A DNA stretch of 64,000 bases from Cohnella rhizosphaerae (GCF_029525575.1 NZ_JAPDIA010000009.1:868001-932000), one strand, 5' to 3'. Shown: positions 1 to 10,147, counted from the stretch's first letter. A program made the numbers and translations. Notes: generated by a model not told the origin, from the letters alone.

Positions 1-3000
1 AAAGCAACATTTATCTTTACAACGCAGCGACACCGGGCTGGGAGAGCAAATGGCAGTCTCCGTTCGTGTCCGCCTCTCTCTTCAGCGATCCCGAAGGCCG
101 CATTTTCACGGCGCCCGCCTTTAACTTTTTCACGATTCCGACGTCCAAAAACATTTACGGACTCCAATGGAACGCGGGCCAGCTGGAAGGCGCGGTGACG
201 GCGACGGCGGACGAAGCTTCCTGGTTCGGCTATGGGGCGGCGTCGGACGGCACCTACTTTTTCCTGTCCGACTACTCGAACGGCGCCGTCGTCCGCACCG
301 ATCACCCCACCTTCGGCACGGGCAAGCCGGCGCCGACGCTGACGGCCGATGCGACGGACAACGATACGGCGCATGCCGTAGAGCTGACCTTCGCGGACGA
401 CGCGGATTGGCGCGCGGCCATTACCGGCGTCAAGGCCTCCCGCGCCGGCGGAGCCGCGACAGCCGTCGATTATACCGCCGAGGCCGGCAAGCTGAAAATC
501 AACGGTTTGAGCAAGGCAGGCGACTACCAGCTTACGGTCAATGCGACCGGGTACGTCCCGGCGACCGTCTCGCAGACGATCGCGCTCGTACCGTCCGTCT
601 GGTACGATCTTGATCCCGAAGGCGCGTTGTATCCGATCACGTCGATCTATGTGGATGACGAGCAAACCGTTTACGCGCTTGCCGGTTCGATGGAGAAGCG
701 CATCTATTATAGAGGGCTTCAGGATGCGTCCTGGAACAGCGTGCTGCTGCCCTCCGCCACTTTTATGATCCCGATCGGCTTTCAGGTTCGGTTCGGCAAA
801 TGGTACGTGACGAGCTACGGCCTGGCCGGACTCCAAGTGTACGTTAGCGATAACGAAGGACAGAGCTGGAACGCGCTTCCCGCTCCGCCGACCGACAACA
901 CGAGTATGGCGCTTTATCCGGCCGCCGTGGCCAAAGACGGCACCGTCTATTTGTACACCAACAAGTTGGTCAGGAAGTTGAACGGCTCGGCCTCGACGTG
1001 GTCGCAGATCGATTCCATTCCCGACACGAATACGACGATCTACTCGATTTCGGGCTTGGCGACTTCCGAAGACGGTTCTCTTTACGCCGCGATCAAGCAA
1101 TATCCGAAAAACGGACCTTTTATTGGCGAGTCGTCTCTGTACAAGTACAACGGCTCGGGCTGGACCAAGATCGTCGCCGGTCCATCGCCGAATCTTGGCT
1201 TGTACGCCGACAGCGATTGGAATATTCACGTATGGCACAATCTTTCCGTCATTGCGCCGCTGCCCGAGTCTTACCTTTACGAATTTGACGGTACGGAAGT
1301 TGTGCGTGCGGCGACGCTTGACACTTACGAGGATGCGATAGCGGGTATCGCCTATCAGGGGGGGCTACTACTATTCGCTGGACAAGACCGCAAAAGTACT
1401 TCGCACAACGAATCCGAATTATCGCAGCGGCAACGCCGCCCCGCAGCTGCAGGCGGATACGGTCGACAACGACGACAAACACGGACTGACGCTGACATTC
1501 GCGGATGATGCGGCATGGCGCGCCGCAGTGACAGGTGTCGTCGTCAAACGCGGGGCTTTGGTCGTCGCGGCATCTTACAATCTTGAAGCAGGCGCGCTGT
1601 CGTTTGCGAACGGTCTGCCCGCAGGCGACTATACGATCGAGGTGACGGCGACCGGCTACGCCAAGACCGTCGTCGCGCAGACAGTCACGCTCGGGGCGCC
1701 GGCCTTGACGGCGGATACGACGGACAATGATACGGCTCATGATATCGTCATCACCTTCGCCGACGATTTGAACTGGCGAACTTCCATCACGGATATCGTT
1801 TATGGCGGCGTTTCTGCACCGTCGAGCGTCTATACGCTGTCCGAAGGGACGCTGACATTTGCCGCGGGCACGCTGCCGGCAGGCTCGCTGAAGCTGACGA
1901 TTCAGGCGGCAGGATATCCGGACGCACAGGTGACGCAAGTGGTCCTGGACGCTTCAAATCCGACGAACCCGACTGATCCGACGAACCCCACGGACCCCAC
2001 GGACCCCACGGACCCCACGGACCCGACAGACCCGACAGACCCGACAGACCCGACAAACCCCACGGACCCGACAGGTCCGACAGGTCCGACAGACCCGACA
2101 GGTCCGAATGAGCCGAACACGTACAATCCGGCGCCGGGATCTGTCACGGAAACGATCGCCGCCGATGTTCGGGGGAAGCGATAAGACGGGCGCGCCGGTC
2201 ACCAAGGTGGATATCGTGCGGACGACCGATGCCAAAGGCGGCAAGACCGACGCGGTGAAGCTGACGGAAGAACTTGCTGCCAAAACGGTCGAGCAATTGA
2301 AGGCGCTGAAGTCCAAGCAAGCGGTCATCGTCATTCCGGACACGAAGGACGAGGTTAACGAGATCAACTTGTCGCTTCCCCGTTCGGCGGTATTGCGGTT
2401 AACGGAAGGCGGGATCGGCTTGATCATCGAGATGCGAGGCGTGACGATCGACATTCCGACAACTTCTCTGTCGGCTTCCGGAGACGATTTGTATTTCAAA
2501 GTTGTGCCGATCAAGGATGCCGCGGCACAACGGCAAGCCGAGCAGAGAGCGAAGGAGAACGGCGGAGAGCGTGCGGGAGAGCTGGCGATCGTCGGGCGCC
2601 CGATGACGATCGAGACGAATCTGCAGCAGCAGCCGGTCTTGCTGTCGATTCCGCTGGGCAATTACCCGGCTGACCGGGTTGCTCATTTGAAAGTCTACAT
2701 CGAGCACAGCGACGGCACCACGGAATGGGCAAAAGGCGAAGCGGCGACGGATACGACGGGCGGTACGGCGATTCGATTCACCGTTCGCAAGTTCAGTACA
2801 TTCACGGTCGTCGATGGCGCGGCAGACGCAAGCCGGGCGGCTTACATTCAAGGTTACGGCGACGGCACCTTCCGTCCGAATCAGGCCGTCACCCGAGGCG
2901 AACTGGCTGCCATGCTGGCCAGACTTTATGCAGACGCCTCCGTGAACGGCGCGGTGTACGCCGCGTCATACAAGGATCAAGCCGCGTTTGCGGGATGGGC

Positions 3001-3397
3001 CTCCGAATCGATCGGTCAAGCGACTGCGCTGGGCTTGGTTCAGGGGTACGAGGATGGCACGTTTAGGGCAGACCAAGCCGTCACGCGCGCGGAAGCGGCG
3101 ACGCTGGCCGTTCGAATCGCCGAACTGTCGTCCGCCGGGCAGTCGGCGGCTTACCCGGATACGATCGGGCACTGGGCTGCGGCATCGATCGCGGCGGCGG
3201 CTAAAGCAGGTCTGGTGAAGGGCTACGGCGACGGCAGCTTCGCGCCGGAGCGGGCACTCAGCCGCGCCGAAGCTGCGGCGTTGCTGAACCGCTTGACGGG
3301 ACGATCCGTCGGCGGTAAGGCCGATAAGCGCTGGATCGACGTTCCCGAGTCTTATTGGGGATTTGCCGATATTCAAGCTGCCGGTATGAACCAATAA
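1..3397 (+). CDS. S-layer homology (SLH) domain surface protein, 5' end outside window, two +1 frameshifts
   Basis: The reading frame is open from base 3, so the N-terminus and any signal peptide lie upstream. Three copies of a DUF1533/HID-like beta domain (each with a TDNDTAH-type start and FADD..WR) lie at about 330-590, 1445-1690 and 1705-1940. The first two are separated by a beta-propeller-like stretch. A Pro-Thr-Asp repeat linker follows (about 1960-2105), then a beta region, then SLH repeats from about 2840 to the stop (GYGDGTF, GYEDGTF and GYGDGSF signatures). SLH domains bind pyruvylated cell-wall polymer, so this is probably an exported wall-anchored protein. The frame breaks at a 7-G run (1358-1364) and a 5-G run (2171-2175); dropping one G at each joins the pieces. 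Ligand and function are unknown. Confidence 0.8.
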
Positions 3398-3439
3398 ATT
3401 ATAAAATGTGAATTAAAGTTTCGTATTGTGTTAAATATA

Positions 3440-3468
3440 TTGACATGATTGAACTTGCGTGTTAAATT
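3440..3468 (+). promoter_or_regulatory. Orphan sigma-A-type promoter
   Basis: TTGACA (3440-3445) and TAAATT (3463-3468) are separated by 17 bp. No coding sequence follows on this strand; a strong hairpin begins about 20 bp downstream. It could drive a short noncoding transcript, or be a chance match in AT-rich DNA. Confidence 0.45.
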
Positions 3469-3487
3469 AGCTGCATACCCCCTTTTG

Positions 3488-3540
3488 AAAAGCGCTTGAA
3501 CGATTCGACACCGACCCCGTCGATCGTTCAGGTGCTTTTC
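3488..3540. terminator. Terminator-like hairpin
   Basis: TGAACGAT (3497-3504) pairs with ATCGTTCA (3523-3530), and the flanking AAAAGCGC/GTGCTTTT extends the stem with one mismatch. It lies 93 bp after the S-layer gene and may terminate that gene, or a short RNA started at 3468. Confidence 0.5.
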
Positions 3541-3633
3541 TGTGCTTTGCCCTCCTTCGGGATCGGAATACAAGTTCGATAAAAAATCAAGGGTTATGGC
3601 TTCCAAAACTGCATATGGAGGATGTGGGCAAAG

Positions 3634-3755
3634 TTGTCCACATCCCCTGTGAATAATGTGGATAAGACTCGGAAATGTGTTGGGAGAGTAAACGGAGTGT
3701 TATCTTGAAAACGTGGATTATATTTTCAAATTGTGTTCTTAAAAAATGTGGATTA
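3634..3755. other. Cluster of DnaA-box-like 9-mers
   Basis: One exact DnaA box (TTATCCACA on the minus strand, 3657-3665) is surrounded by sites with one mismatch: TTGTCCACA at 3634-3642 (plus), TTATTCACA at 3648-3656 (minus) and TAATCCACA at 3747-3755 (minus). A two-mismatch site lies at 3712-3720. No dnaA or dnaN is nearby, so this is not a standard oriC. It resembles the DnaA-box clusters that some Firmicutes carry away from the origin. The rest of the 3398-4051 spacer holds no gene that I can support. Confidence 0.4.
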
Positions 3756-3756
3756 T

Positions 3757-3797
3757 GGGGATAATCGAAAGGACAACAATTTCGCTCGATTATCCCC
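3757..3797. repeat. Perfect 12-bp inverted repeat
   Basis: GGGGATAATCGA (3757-3768) and TCGATTATCCCC (3786-3797) form exact arms around a 17-bp loop, next to the DnaA-box-like cluster. No T-tract follows on either strand, so it is not an obvious terminator. Confidence 0.6.
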
Positions 3798-3949
3798 GCC
3801 TTCAATTATGCGATATAAAGCCTTTTTTTTGGCGCATCGCTATCCGATCGGCAGGTCCAATTCGATCGTGTGCTGTTGATAAAGTTGGGGGTAACATTTT
3901 TTTTTAATCCATATCAACAAAATCTGCTCGCAAATGAAATCCAGGCATG

Positions 3950-3994
3950 AAAAAGCCGCCCAAGGCTTCGTCTTATGACGAGGCGGAGCGGCTA
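3950..3994 (-). terminator. Rho-independent terminator of the ABC-F gene
   Basis: On the minus strand, AGCCGC...GCCTCGTC pairs with GACGA...GCGGCT around a short ATAA loop and is followed by TTTTT. It begins about 58 bp beyond the ABC-F stop codon. Confidence 0.8.
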
Positions 3995-4051
3995 TTGAAT
4001 ATCGCTTCGGCAAGGCAAAGACGCGTTTAACGCCGCTTAAGAACAGGCATT

Positions 4052-5984
4052 TTACATCAACGATTCCCATACGCCGAACGTCGTCTCAAGCGCCCGCTGC
4101 TTTTCCTCCAGCTTGGCTTGAACCTCGCGCAGCCGGACGAAGTCCGTGCAAACTTCCGGCAGCGCCATCTCTTCCTCGAGCGCCGCGATCTCCGCCTCCA
4201 GCTTCGAGATGTCGGCCTCGGCCTGTTCCAGCTTGCGTTGTTTAGCTCGTTCTTCGCGTTTGGCCTGCTTTTCCGCCTCGTAATCGGCGACGGGAGACGG
4301 GGCTGCCGAAGCGGCTCCAGTTGCGGAAGCAGACCCGCCGGCGGCCGATGCGGCTGCCCATTCCTCCAATTCGCGTTTTTTCGCGACCATTTCGTCATAA
4401 TTTCCCAGGAAATGCGCGGCCCCCTCCGGCCCGAGCTCTACGACACGATCCGCAAGCCTGTTGAGGAAGTAACGGTCGTGGGACACGAACAGCAGCGTGC
4501 CGTCATACTCCTCCAAAGCGCCCTCGAGTACTTCGCGGCTCCATAGATCCAGATGGTTGGTCGGCTCGTCGAGCACGAGCACGTTAGCTTTCATCAGCAT
4601 GAGCTTGGACAGGGCGACACGCGCCTTTTCGCCGCCGCTGAGCGAGCCGACGGTCTTGCGGACGTCTTCGCCGCTGAACAGGAAGTTGCCCAGCACGGTG
4701 CGGATCTCGGCTTCGGGCAGCGTCGGATAGTTGCTCCACACTTCCTCGAGCACCGTGTTGGCCGGATTGAGTCCGCGCTGCTCCTGGTCGTAATAGCCGA
4801 GCTGCACGCCCGTGCCCCATCGGATCGTGCCTGCCGTGAGCGGCAGTTGGCCGACCAGCGCGCGCAGCAGCGTTGTCTTGCCGACGCCGTTGGGACCGAG
4901 CAGCGCGATGCGCTCGCCGCGCTTGGCCTCGAAGCCCACATGGCGGAAAAGAGGGCTGATGCCTTCTACCGGCGCCGCCGACGCGTCGTAAACCTGCAGG
5001 ACGTCCTTGCCCGTGCGCCGCTCGGCCGTGAAGGAGAAGCTTGCCTGCTTCAGCGTTCCCGGACGCTCCAGCCGTTCGATGCGTTCGAGCGCGTTCCTGC
5101 GGCTTTGGGCGCGGCGCGTCGTGGTGGCGCGAACGATATTTTTCTGGATGAACTCTTCCATCCGCTGGATTTCCTTGCGCTGCTGCTCGTACAGCTTGAC
5201 CTTCTGGGCAAAATCTGCCGCCTTGAGCTCCATGAATCGCGTATAGTTGCCGGTGTAGCGCGTCGCCGCCTGGCGCTCGATCTCTACGATAGAAGAGACG
5301 GTGGCGTCCAAAAAATAACGGTCGTGCGAAACGATGACCATCGCGCCGGAATACGTGCGCAAATACTGTTCAAGCCAGGTCAGCGTGTCGATGTCGAGGT
5401 GGTTCGTCGGTTCGTCGAGCAGCAACAGCTCTGGCTGCACGACGAGCAGCCTGGCGAGCGCGAGGCGGGTTCGCTGCCCGCCGCTCAGCGACGAGACGAC
5501 CGTATCGCGCGGAAAGTCGCCGAAGCCCATGCCGTGGAGCACGGCCCGGATGCGGTTGTTCATCTCGAAGCCGCCGGCTTCGCGGAACCGGTCGTTCGCG
5601 TCGGCATACTGCGCGAGCAGCGCTTCATAGCGGGCCGCGTCGGCTTGCTCGGCCGGATCCGCGATGCGCGCTTCTAGCCGCCCCAAAGCGCGTTCTTGTT
5701 CGAGCAGGGGGGCCGAACGCGGCGTTCATCACTTCCTGGATGGTCAACCGCTGGTCGAGCCCGCTGTTTTGCGCCAGATAACCGATCCGCAGCTCGCGCG
5801 GCTTTGACACGGAACCTTGGTCGGAATCGAGTTCGCCCGCCAGAATTTTAAGGAAGGTCGACTTGCCCGCCCCGTTGACGCCGACGAGGCCGATACGGTC
5901 GCGCTCGCCGATTTGCAGCGAGACGCCTTCTAATATAGGGGTGACGCCGTAATGCTTGATGATGCCGGATGCCTGTAAAAGCAA
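4052..5984 (-). CDS. ABC-F family ATPase (YdiF-like), one +1 frameshift
   Basis: Two ABC ATPase domains on one chain without membrane segments mark an ABC-F protein, a family acting on the ribosome in translation or antibiotic protection. The first Walker A is GVNGAGKST near residue 36, the second is GPNGVGKTT; both halves carry SGGQ/SGGE signatures and LLLDEPTNHLD or LVLDEPTNHLD Walker B motifs. A charged coiled-coil C-terminus (KREERAKQRKLEQAEADI) follows. The start is TTG at 5984 behind GGAGGG. The frame breaks in a 6-C run (plus 5707-5712); removing one C restores PLLEQERALGRLEA. Repaired length is about 640 residues, like B. subtilis YdiF, which also lies beside moaC and tat genes. Antibiotic resistance cannot be inferred. 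Confidence 0.88.
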
Positions 5985-6106
5985 GAGGATTCCCTCCGAA
6001 CGAAATCTTGTAGTTGAATCAAGTTTATCGCAAAAAGGGTTGAACGTCCAAAGCGCATGGCGTTCAAATGGAAGACCGGGCTAGCCGTTTTCCGTATAAA
6101 TGCGCT

Positions 6107-6136
6107 TTGGCGTACCGTTCGGAAAAATGTTACACT
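6107..6136 (+). promoter_or_regulatory. Probable promoter of the folate/molybdopterin operon
   Basis: TTGGCG (6107-6112) and TACACT (6131-6136) are separated by 18 bp, 43 bp before the cyclo-ligase start. It is divergent from the ABC-F gene. Confidence 0.45.
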
Positions 6137-6179
6137 ATTGCTATCTATGAATTCGAGTGGCATTAATGAGGGATGGCGA

Positions 6180-6815
6180 ATGCACGCGAAGGAGCCGGAA
6201 GGCGCATTGAAGCCGGCGTTGCGCAAGGCGATGGCGGCAAGGCGCGACGCTCTGACGCCGTATGAGCGAGAGGCGCTTTCGAGCAGGCTTTGCGACGTGG
6301 TCGTCGCGCAGGCGCTTCAGCCGTTATGCCTGAAGCTGGGGCGTCCGCTGACCGTGGTCTTATACGGCGCGTTCCGCTCGGAGGCCGATCCGGCCGGCGT
6401 GCTGTCATGGTGCGTCGCCGGCGGCCATCGGGCGGTCGCGCCGCGCATTCGCGAGGAAGGCGGCGGGATGGACTTGCGAATCGTCACTTCGCCGGCGGAC
6501 TGGCAACCGGAGCGTTACGGCGTGCCGAGTCCGGATCCGCTTCGCACGGAGCCGCTTGCGGCGGGCGAGCGGCCCGACGCGGTGCTGGTGCCGGGCATGG
6601 CCTTCGACCGGCGGGGCGGCAGGCTGGGGTACGGCGGCGGCTATTACGACCGTTTGGCCGAAGCGATCGGTGCGGGGCGATTGCCTTACTGGATCGGCTT
6701 TGCGTATGCGCTGCAGTTGTCCGACGAAGCGCTGCCGAAGGAGACGCACGATCTGGCGCTTCACGGGGTGGCGACGGACGAAGGATTGATCTGGTTTGCG
6801 GAGGAGGGTCCATGA
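6180..6815 (+). CDS. 5-formyltetrahydrofolate cyclo-ligase (MTHFS)
   Basis: Converts 5-formyl-THF to 5,10-methenyl-THF with ATP in the cytoplasm, returning a storage folate to one-carbon metabolism. The 211-residue product has the family's C-terminal signature (VLVPGMAFD, then GGRLGYGGGYYDR) and a basic N-terminal region (ALRKAMAARRDAL) used for phosphate binding. I place the start at ATG 6180 behind GAGGG, although the frame extends upstream to 6057. Its stop overlaps the moaC start (ATGA), so the two are translationally coupled. It opens a run leading into molybdopterin genes; no functional link is known. Confidence 0.88.
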   Translation: MHAKEPEGALKPALRKAMAARRDALTPYEREALSSRLCDVVVAQALQPLCLKLGRPLTVVLYGAFRSEADPAGVLSWCVAGGHRAVAPRIREEGGGMDLRIVTSPADWQPERYGVPSPDPLRTEPLAAGERPDAVLVPGMAFDRRGGRLGYGGGYYDRLAEAIGAGRLPYWIGFAYALQLSDEALPKETHDLALHGVATDEGLIWFAEEGP

Positions 6816-7303
6816 TGACAGGCGGCGAAGGACGATTGACGCATTTTAACGAACAGGGCCGCGCCGTCATGGTAGACGTATCGGACAAGGCGTCGACGGC
6901 GAGGACGGCCGTGGCCGAGAGCCGGATCACGATGGCGCCTTCGACGCTGTCCCGGATTTTGGATCGGACGGTGGAGAAGGGCGACGTGCTGGCGGTGGCG
7001 CAGATCGCGGCGATTCAAGCGGCCAAGCGGACGTCCGATTGGATCCCGATGTGCCATCCGCTGCCCTTGACGGGCGTGAACGTGAGCTTTGGCACGAGCG
7101 GCGACGACACGCTGACGATCGCGGCCGAAGTCAAGACGACGGGCAAGACCGGCGTCGAGATGGAGGCATTGACGGCGGTGTCCGCCGCCGCGCTGACGAT
7201 CTACGATATGTGCAAGGCGCTGCAGAAGGACATGGTGATCGGGCCCACCGCGCTGCGGAGCAAGACAGGCGGCAAGAGCGGGGACTACCGGGCGGAAGGC
7301 TAG
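6812..7303 (+). CDS. moaC: Cyclic pyranopterin monophosphate synthase MoaC
   Basis: With MoaA, converts GTP to cyclic pyranopterin monophosphate, the first intermediate of molybdenum cofactor. The 163-residue protein shows the MoaC core: LTHFNEQGRAVMVDVSDK at the start, MCHPLPLTGV in the middle, GKTGVEMEALTAVSAAALTIYDMCKA near the end, and a Lys-Thr-Gly-Gly-Lys-Ser-Gly tail. The start is one of two adjacent in-frame ATGs at 6812/6815, overlapping the cyclo-ligase stop. No moaA, moaD or moaE lies in this window. In B. subtilis moaC precedes rex and the tat genes; here two further molybdopterin genes occupy the rex position. Confidence 0.95.
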   Translation: MMTGGEGRLTHFNEQGRAVMVDVSDKASTARTAVAESRITMAPSTLSRILDRTVEKGDVLAVAQIAAIQAAKRTSDWIPMCHPLPLTGVNVSFGTSGDDTLTIAAEVKTTGKTGVEMEALTAVSAAALTIYDMCKALQKDMVIGPTALRSKTGGKSGDYRAEG

Positions 7304-7357
7304 GCCGACCGGGCCGGGGCCGCTTGCGAATTTTTGAGGAGACGCGAATCGGGGGGG

Positions 7358-7858
7358 ATGGGCATGATTTGGAAAGTGGCGCTGCTGACGGCCAGCGACA
7401 AAGGCTCCCGCGGAGAACGCGAGGACACGAGCGCGCAGGTCATCCGGGAGCTGGTCGAGGAAGAGCTTGGCGGGGAGATCGTCGACTATCGCGTCGTGCC
7501 CGACGAACAGGACGAGCTGCGCGCCGCCCTGATCGAGATGTGCGACTACTTTCAGGCCGATCTGGTGCTGACGACGGGCGGTACCAGTCTCGGATTGCGC
7601 GACGTGACGCCCGAGGCGACGATGATGGTGTCCGAGCGGACGGTGCCGGGGATGACCGAAGCGATGCGGGCCGCGGTCATGCAGCGAAGCAGGCACTACA
7701 TGCTCTACCGCGGCGTCATCGCCATCCGGGGCCGCTCGCTGATCGTGAATTTGCCGGGCGACCCGAAGGGCGTCAACGACATGCTGATGGCGATTATGGA
7801 CCAGTTGCCCGACGCGCTGCTGCTCGTATCCGGCATCGGCAAGGATCGAGATTACTGA
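7358..7858 (+). CDS. MogA/MoaB family molybdopterin adenylyltransferase-like protein
   Basis: Members adenylylate molybdopterin before metal insertion, or are MoaB proteins of uncertain role. The 166-residue product has the molybdopterin-binding fold signature LTTGGTSLGLRDVTPEAT near residue 76 and a conserved NLPGDPKG near the C-terminus. The likely start is ATG 7358 or 7364, the latter with a 7-G run as ribosome site; an in-frame TTG at 7334 is less likely. The TGA stop overlaps the next gene's ATG, indicating an operon. MogA versus MoaB cannot be settled by eye. Confidence 0.85.
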   Translation: MGMIWKVALLTASDKGSRGEREDTSAQVIRELVEEELGGEIVDYRVVPDEQDELRAALIEMCDYFQADLVLTTGGTSLGLRDVTPEATMMVSERTVPGMTEAMRAAVMQRSRHYMLYRGVIAIRGRSLIVNLPGDPKGVNDMLMAIMDQLPDALLLVSGIGKDRDY

Positions 7859-8887
7859 TGAGCGGTCTGTCCAAGCCGGGCGGAACCGTGCTCCGCGAGG
7901 TGAAGGTCGAGGATGCGGTCGGGCTGACGCTTGCGCACGATCTGACGCAGATTGTGCCCGGCACGTTCAAGGGGGAGGCTGTTCAGCAAGGGGCATCGCG
8001 TCACGGCGGACGATATACCCAAGCTGAAAGACATCGGTAAGGAGCACTTGTACGTTATCGAGCTCGCGCAAGGAGATCTGCACGAGGACGACGCCGCGCT
8101 TCGTATGGCCGCCGCGCTGGGCGGAGAAGGGATCGTGTACGGCGAACCTCATGAGGGAAAGGTGACGCTCAAGGCAGCGGCGCCGGGGCTCGCCGTCATA
8201 GCGCGCGAGGTCGTGGACGGGATCAACGCCCTGGGCGAGATCGCGCTCGCCACGATCGTCGGCGGTCGGTTCGTAAACGCGGGAGAGGCGCTTGCCGCTT
8301 CGCGTGCGATCCCGCTCGTCGTGCCCGAGACCAAGATCGCCGCGGCGGAGGCGCTCATCGCGAGCTACAGAGCGGCTCACGGCGGGGCGGATCCGGTCGG
8401 CGTCAAGCCGCTGCGCCGGATGCGAGCCGGGTTGCTGTCCACGGGAACCGAGGTGTTCACGGGGCGCATCGCCGACAAGTTCGGGCCCGCCGTCCGGGCG
8501 AAGCTCGAGGCGCTCGGCTCGGAGTTGGCCGAGCAGCGCTTCGCGCCGGACGACCGACAAACAATTGTCAACCACTTGTACTACTTCCTGGAACGGCGTT
8601 ATGATATGATACTGGTATCCGGCGGAATGTCCGTCGATCCGGACGACCGAACGCCGGGCGCCATCGCCGATGCCGGCGCGGAGATCGTCAGCTACGGAAC
8701 GCCGATGCTCCCGGGCTCGATGCTGCTTTTCGGTTACTTGAAGGGCGTGCCGATTTTCGGGTTGCCGGGCTGCGTCATGCACGATCCCTATACGTCGTTC
8801 GACGTGCTGCTCCCGCGGGTATTGGCCGGAGAGCGCATCACGCGGCAAGAGATCGCCGCGATGGGGTATGGTGGATTGCATCGTTGA
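7858..8887 (+). CDS. MoeA-like molybdopterin-binding protein, one +1 frameshift
   Basis: Belongs to the MoeA/CinA-like molybdopterin-binding superfamily. The C-terminal half has LLSTGTEVFTGRI, ILVSGGMSVDPDDRTPGAI and a PIFGLPGCVMHDP loop that bind the pterin in related enzymes. The N-terminal stretch ends in GTFKGRLFSKGHR once a 5-G run (7971-7975) is shortened by one; as written the frame shifts there. Repaired length is about 342 residues, shorter than classical MoeA (about 400), so it may be a MoeA relative rather than the molybdenum-inserting enzyme. The ATG overlaps the upstream stop. Confidence 0.78.
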
Positions 8888-8989
8888 CGGCGAGTATGAA
8901 GTCATTTCGGGCGCGCTGCAGCCATTTGCGGCATGTGCCATTTCGTTTTGAATGCAGGCCATGACATCAGGACGGGGGGAGGGATAACC

Positions 8990-9217
8990 ATGGGAGGTAT
9001 TGGCGCATCAGGCTTGATTCTGCTGATCCTAATCGCCTTGCTGCTGTTCGGACCGAACAAACTGCCGGAGCTCGGCAAGGCTTTCGGCCGTACGCTGCGC
9101 GAGTTCAAGAAAGGCGCGAACGATCTGATGGACGACAGCGAGCGTCCGGCTCGCCGCGAGGTCGCAGCCGCTCCGGAAGCGGAGCCGCTTAAGGCGGAAC
9201 GCCGTCTGCCTGAATGA
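8990..9217 (+). CDS. tatA: Sec-independent translocase subunit TatA
   Basis: Pore-forming subunit of the twin-arginine pathway, which exports folded proteins. The 75-residue protein has one N-terminal membrane helix (SGLILLILIALLLFG), the invariant FGPNKLPELGKAFGR hinge/amphipathic helix, then a charged tail. ATG 8990 follows a strong GGGGGAGGGA site. It lies about 100 bp after the MoeA-like gene and 126 bp before tatC. A pair with molybdenum-cofactor genes makes sense because many molybdoenzymes are Tat substrates; none is encoded here. Confidence 0.93.
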   Translation: MGGIGASGLILLILIALLLFGPNKLPELGKAFGRTLREFKKGANDLMDDSERPARREVAAAPEAEPLKAERRLPE

Positions 9218-9282
9218 CTGGCGTGAGATTATCGACGATTTCCCGAGCGATCGGCTCGGACGAAAGAGCATTCATGAATAAG

Positions 9283-9319
9283 AGGGCGGCTTGATTTAGT
9301 GAGCCGTCCTGATTTTTTA
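9283..9319 (+). terminator. Hairpin with T-tract between tatA and tatC
   Basis: AGGGCGGCT (9283-9291) pairs with AGCCGTCCT (9302-9310, one G-U pair) and is followed by GATTTTTT. Placed between two subunits of one complex, it could partly terminate transcription and set a TatA excess over TatC. Confidence 0.55.
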
Positions 9320-9343
9320 TGTACGATAGGGCGGAGGTCGCAT

Positions 9344-10136
9344 ATGGCGGAGCGCTTGGACGCAAGGGCCGATACGATGGAAATGGGCGGCATGCCGCTC
9401 ATGGAGCATATCGGAGAACTGCGCAAAAGGGTTATTTATATCATCATCGTGCTGGTTCTCGCGTTGGTCGGGGGGCTTGTTCGGCGCGGAGCCGCTGTTC
9501 GATTATCTCATCGACGCCGCGCCGTCGGGACAGGTCGACCTCAGCGCTTTCTCGCCATGGGACGCGATCAGCCTTTATATGAAGTTCGCTTTTGTCATCT
9601 CGTTTATCGTCGTGATTCCGTTCACCCTCTTCCAGTTGTGGGCGTTCGTGAAGCCCGCGCTTGGAAAAAAGGAACAGCGCGCGACGCTGCGGTACATCCC
9701 CGGTGCGCTCTTCATGTTTTTGGCCGGGTTGGCCTTTGCTTACTACGTGATTTTCCCGATGGCGTATTCGTTCACGGAGAAAGTAACGGAGAATCTGGGA
9801 CTGAAGCAAGTTTACGGGGCCAACCAATACTTCAGCTTCTTGTTCAACATCCTGGTGCCGATGTCGCTCTTGTTCGAGTTGCCGATCGTCATCTTATTTC
9901 TTACAAGGATCGGCATCCTTAGCCCCGCGTTGCTGCGCAAGCTGAGGAAGCTGGCCTGGTTCGTCATGGCCGTCGTCGGCGTCGTGGTGACGCCTCCGGA
10001 CGTCATCTCGGATCTGCTCGTGGCGGTGCCGCTCATCCTCCTCTACGAGATCAGCGTGCTATTGTCGGCGAGCGCCTACAACAAGCGTATGCGACGTGCC
10101 GCCGAACGGGAAGCCGCATTGGACGAAGACGATTAG
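9344..10136 (+). CDS. tatC: Sec-independent translocase subunit TatC, one +1 frameshift
   Basis: Multi-spanning receptor that recognises twin-arginine signal peptides. Family features are MPLMEHIGELRKRV at the N-terminus, YMKFAFVISFIVVIPF, FPMAYSFTE, and a conserved C-terminal block ending in TPPDVISDLLVAVPLILLYE. About six membrane segments are visible. ATG 9344 follows GGAGGT. A 6-G run (9470-9475) shifts the frame after the first membrane segment; deleting one G gives VGGLFGAEPLFDYL and a protein of about 263 residues. A strong terminator follows. An inactive tatC is possible but unlikely given the window-wide pattern. Confidence 0.9.
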
Positions 10137-10147
10137 CGCGTAAGGAT

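Noticed and set aside
3634..3755. Chromosomal replication origin
   Set aside because: DnaA-box-like sites are present, but there is no dnaA, dnaN or rpmH, and no clear AT-rich unwinding element in the usual arrangement.
7971..7975. Programmed +1 frameshifting in the MoeA-like gene and others
   Set aside because: No conserved slippery heptamer, stop or stimulatory structure; the same run-length pattern occurs in many unrelated genes, so error is simpler.
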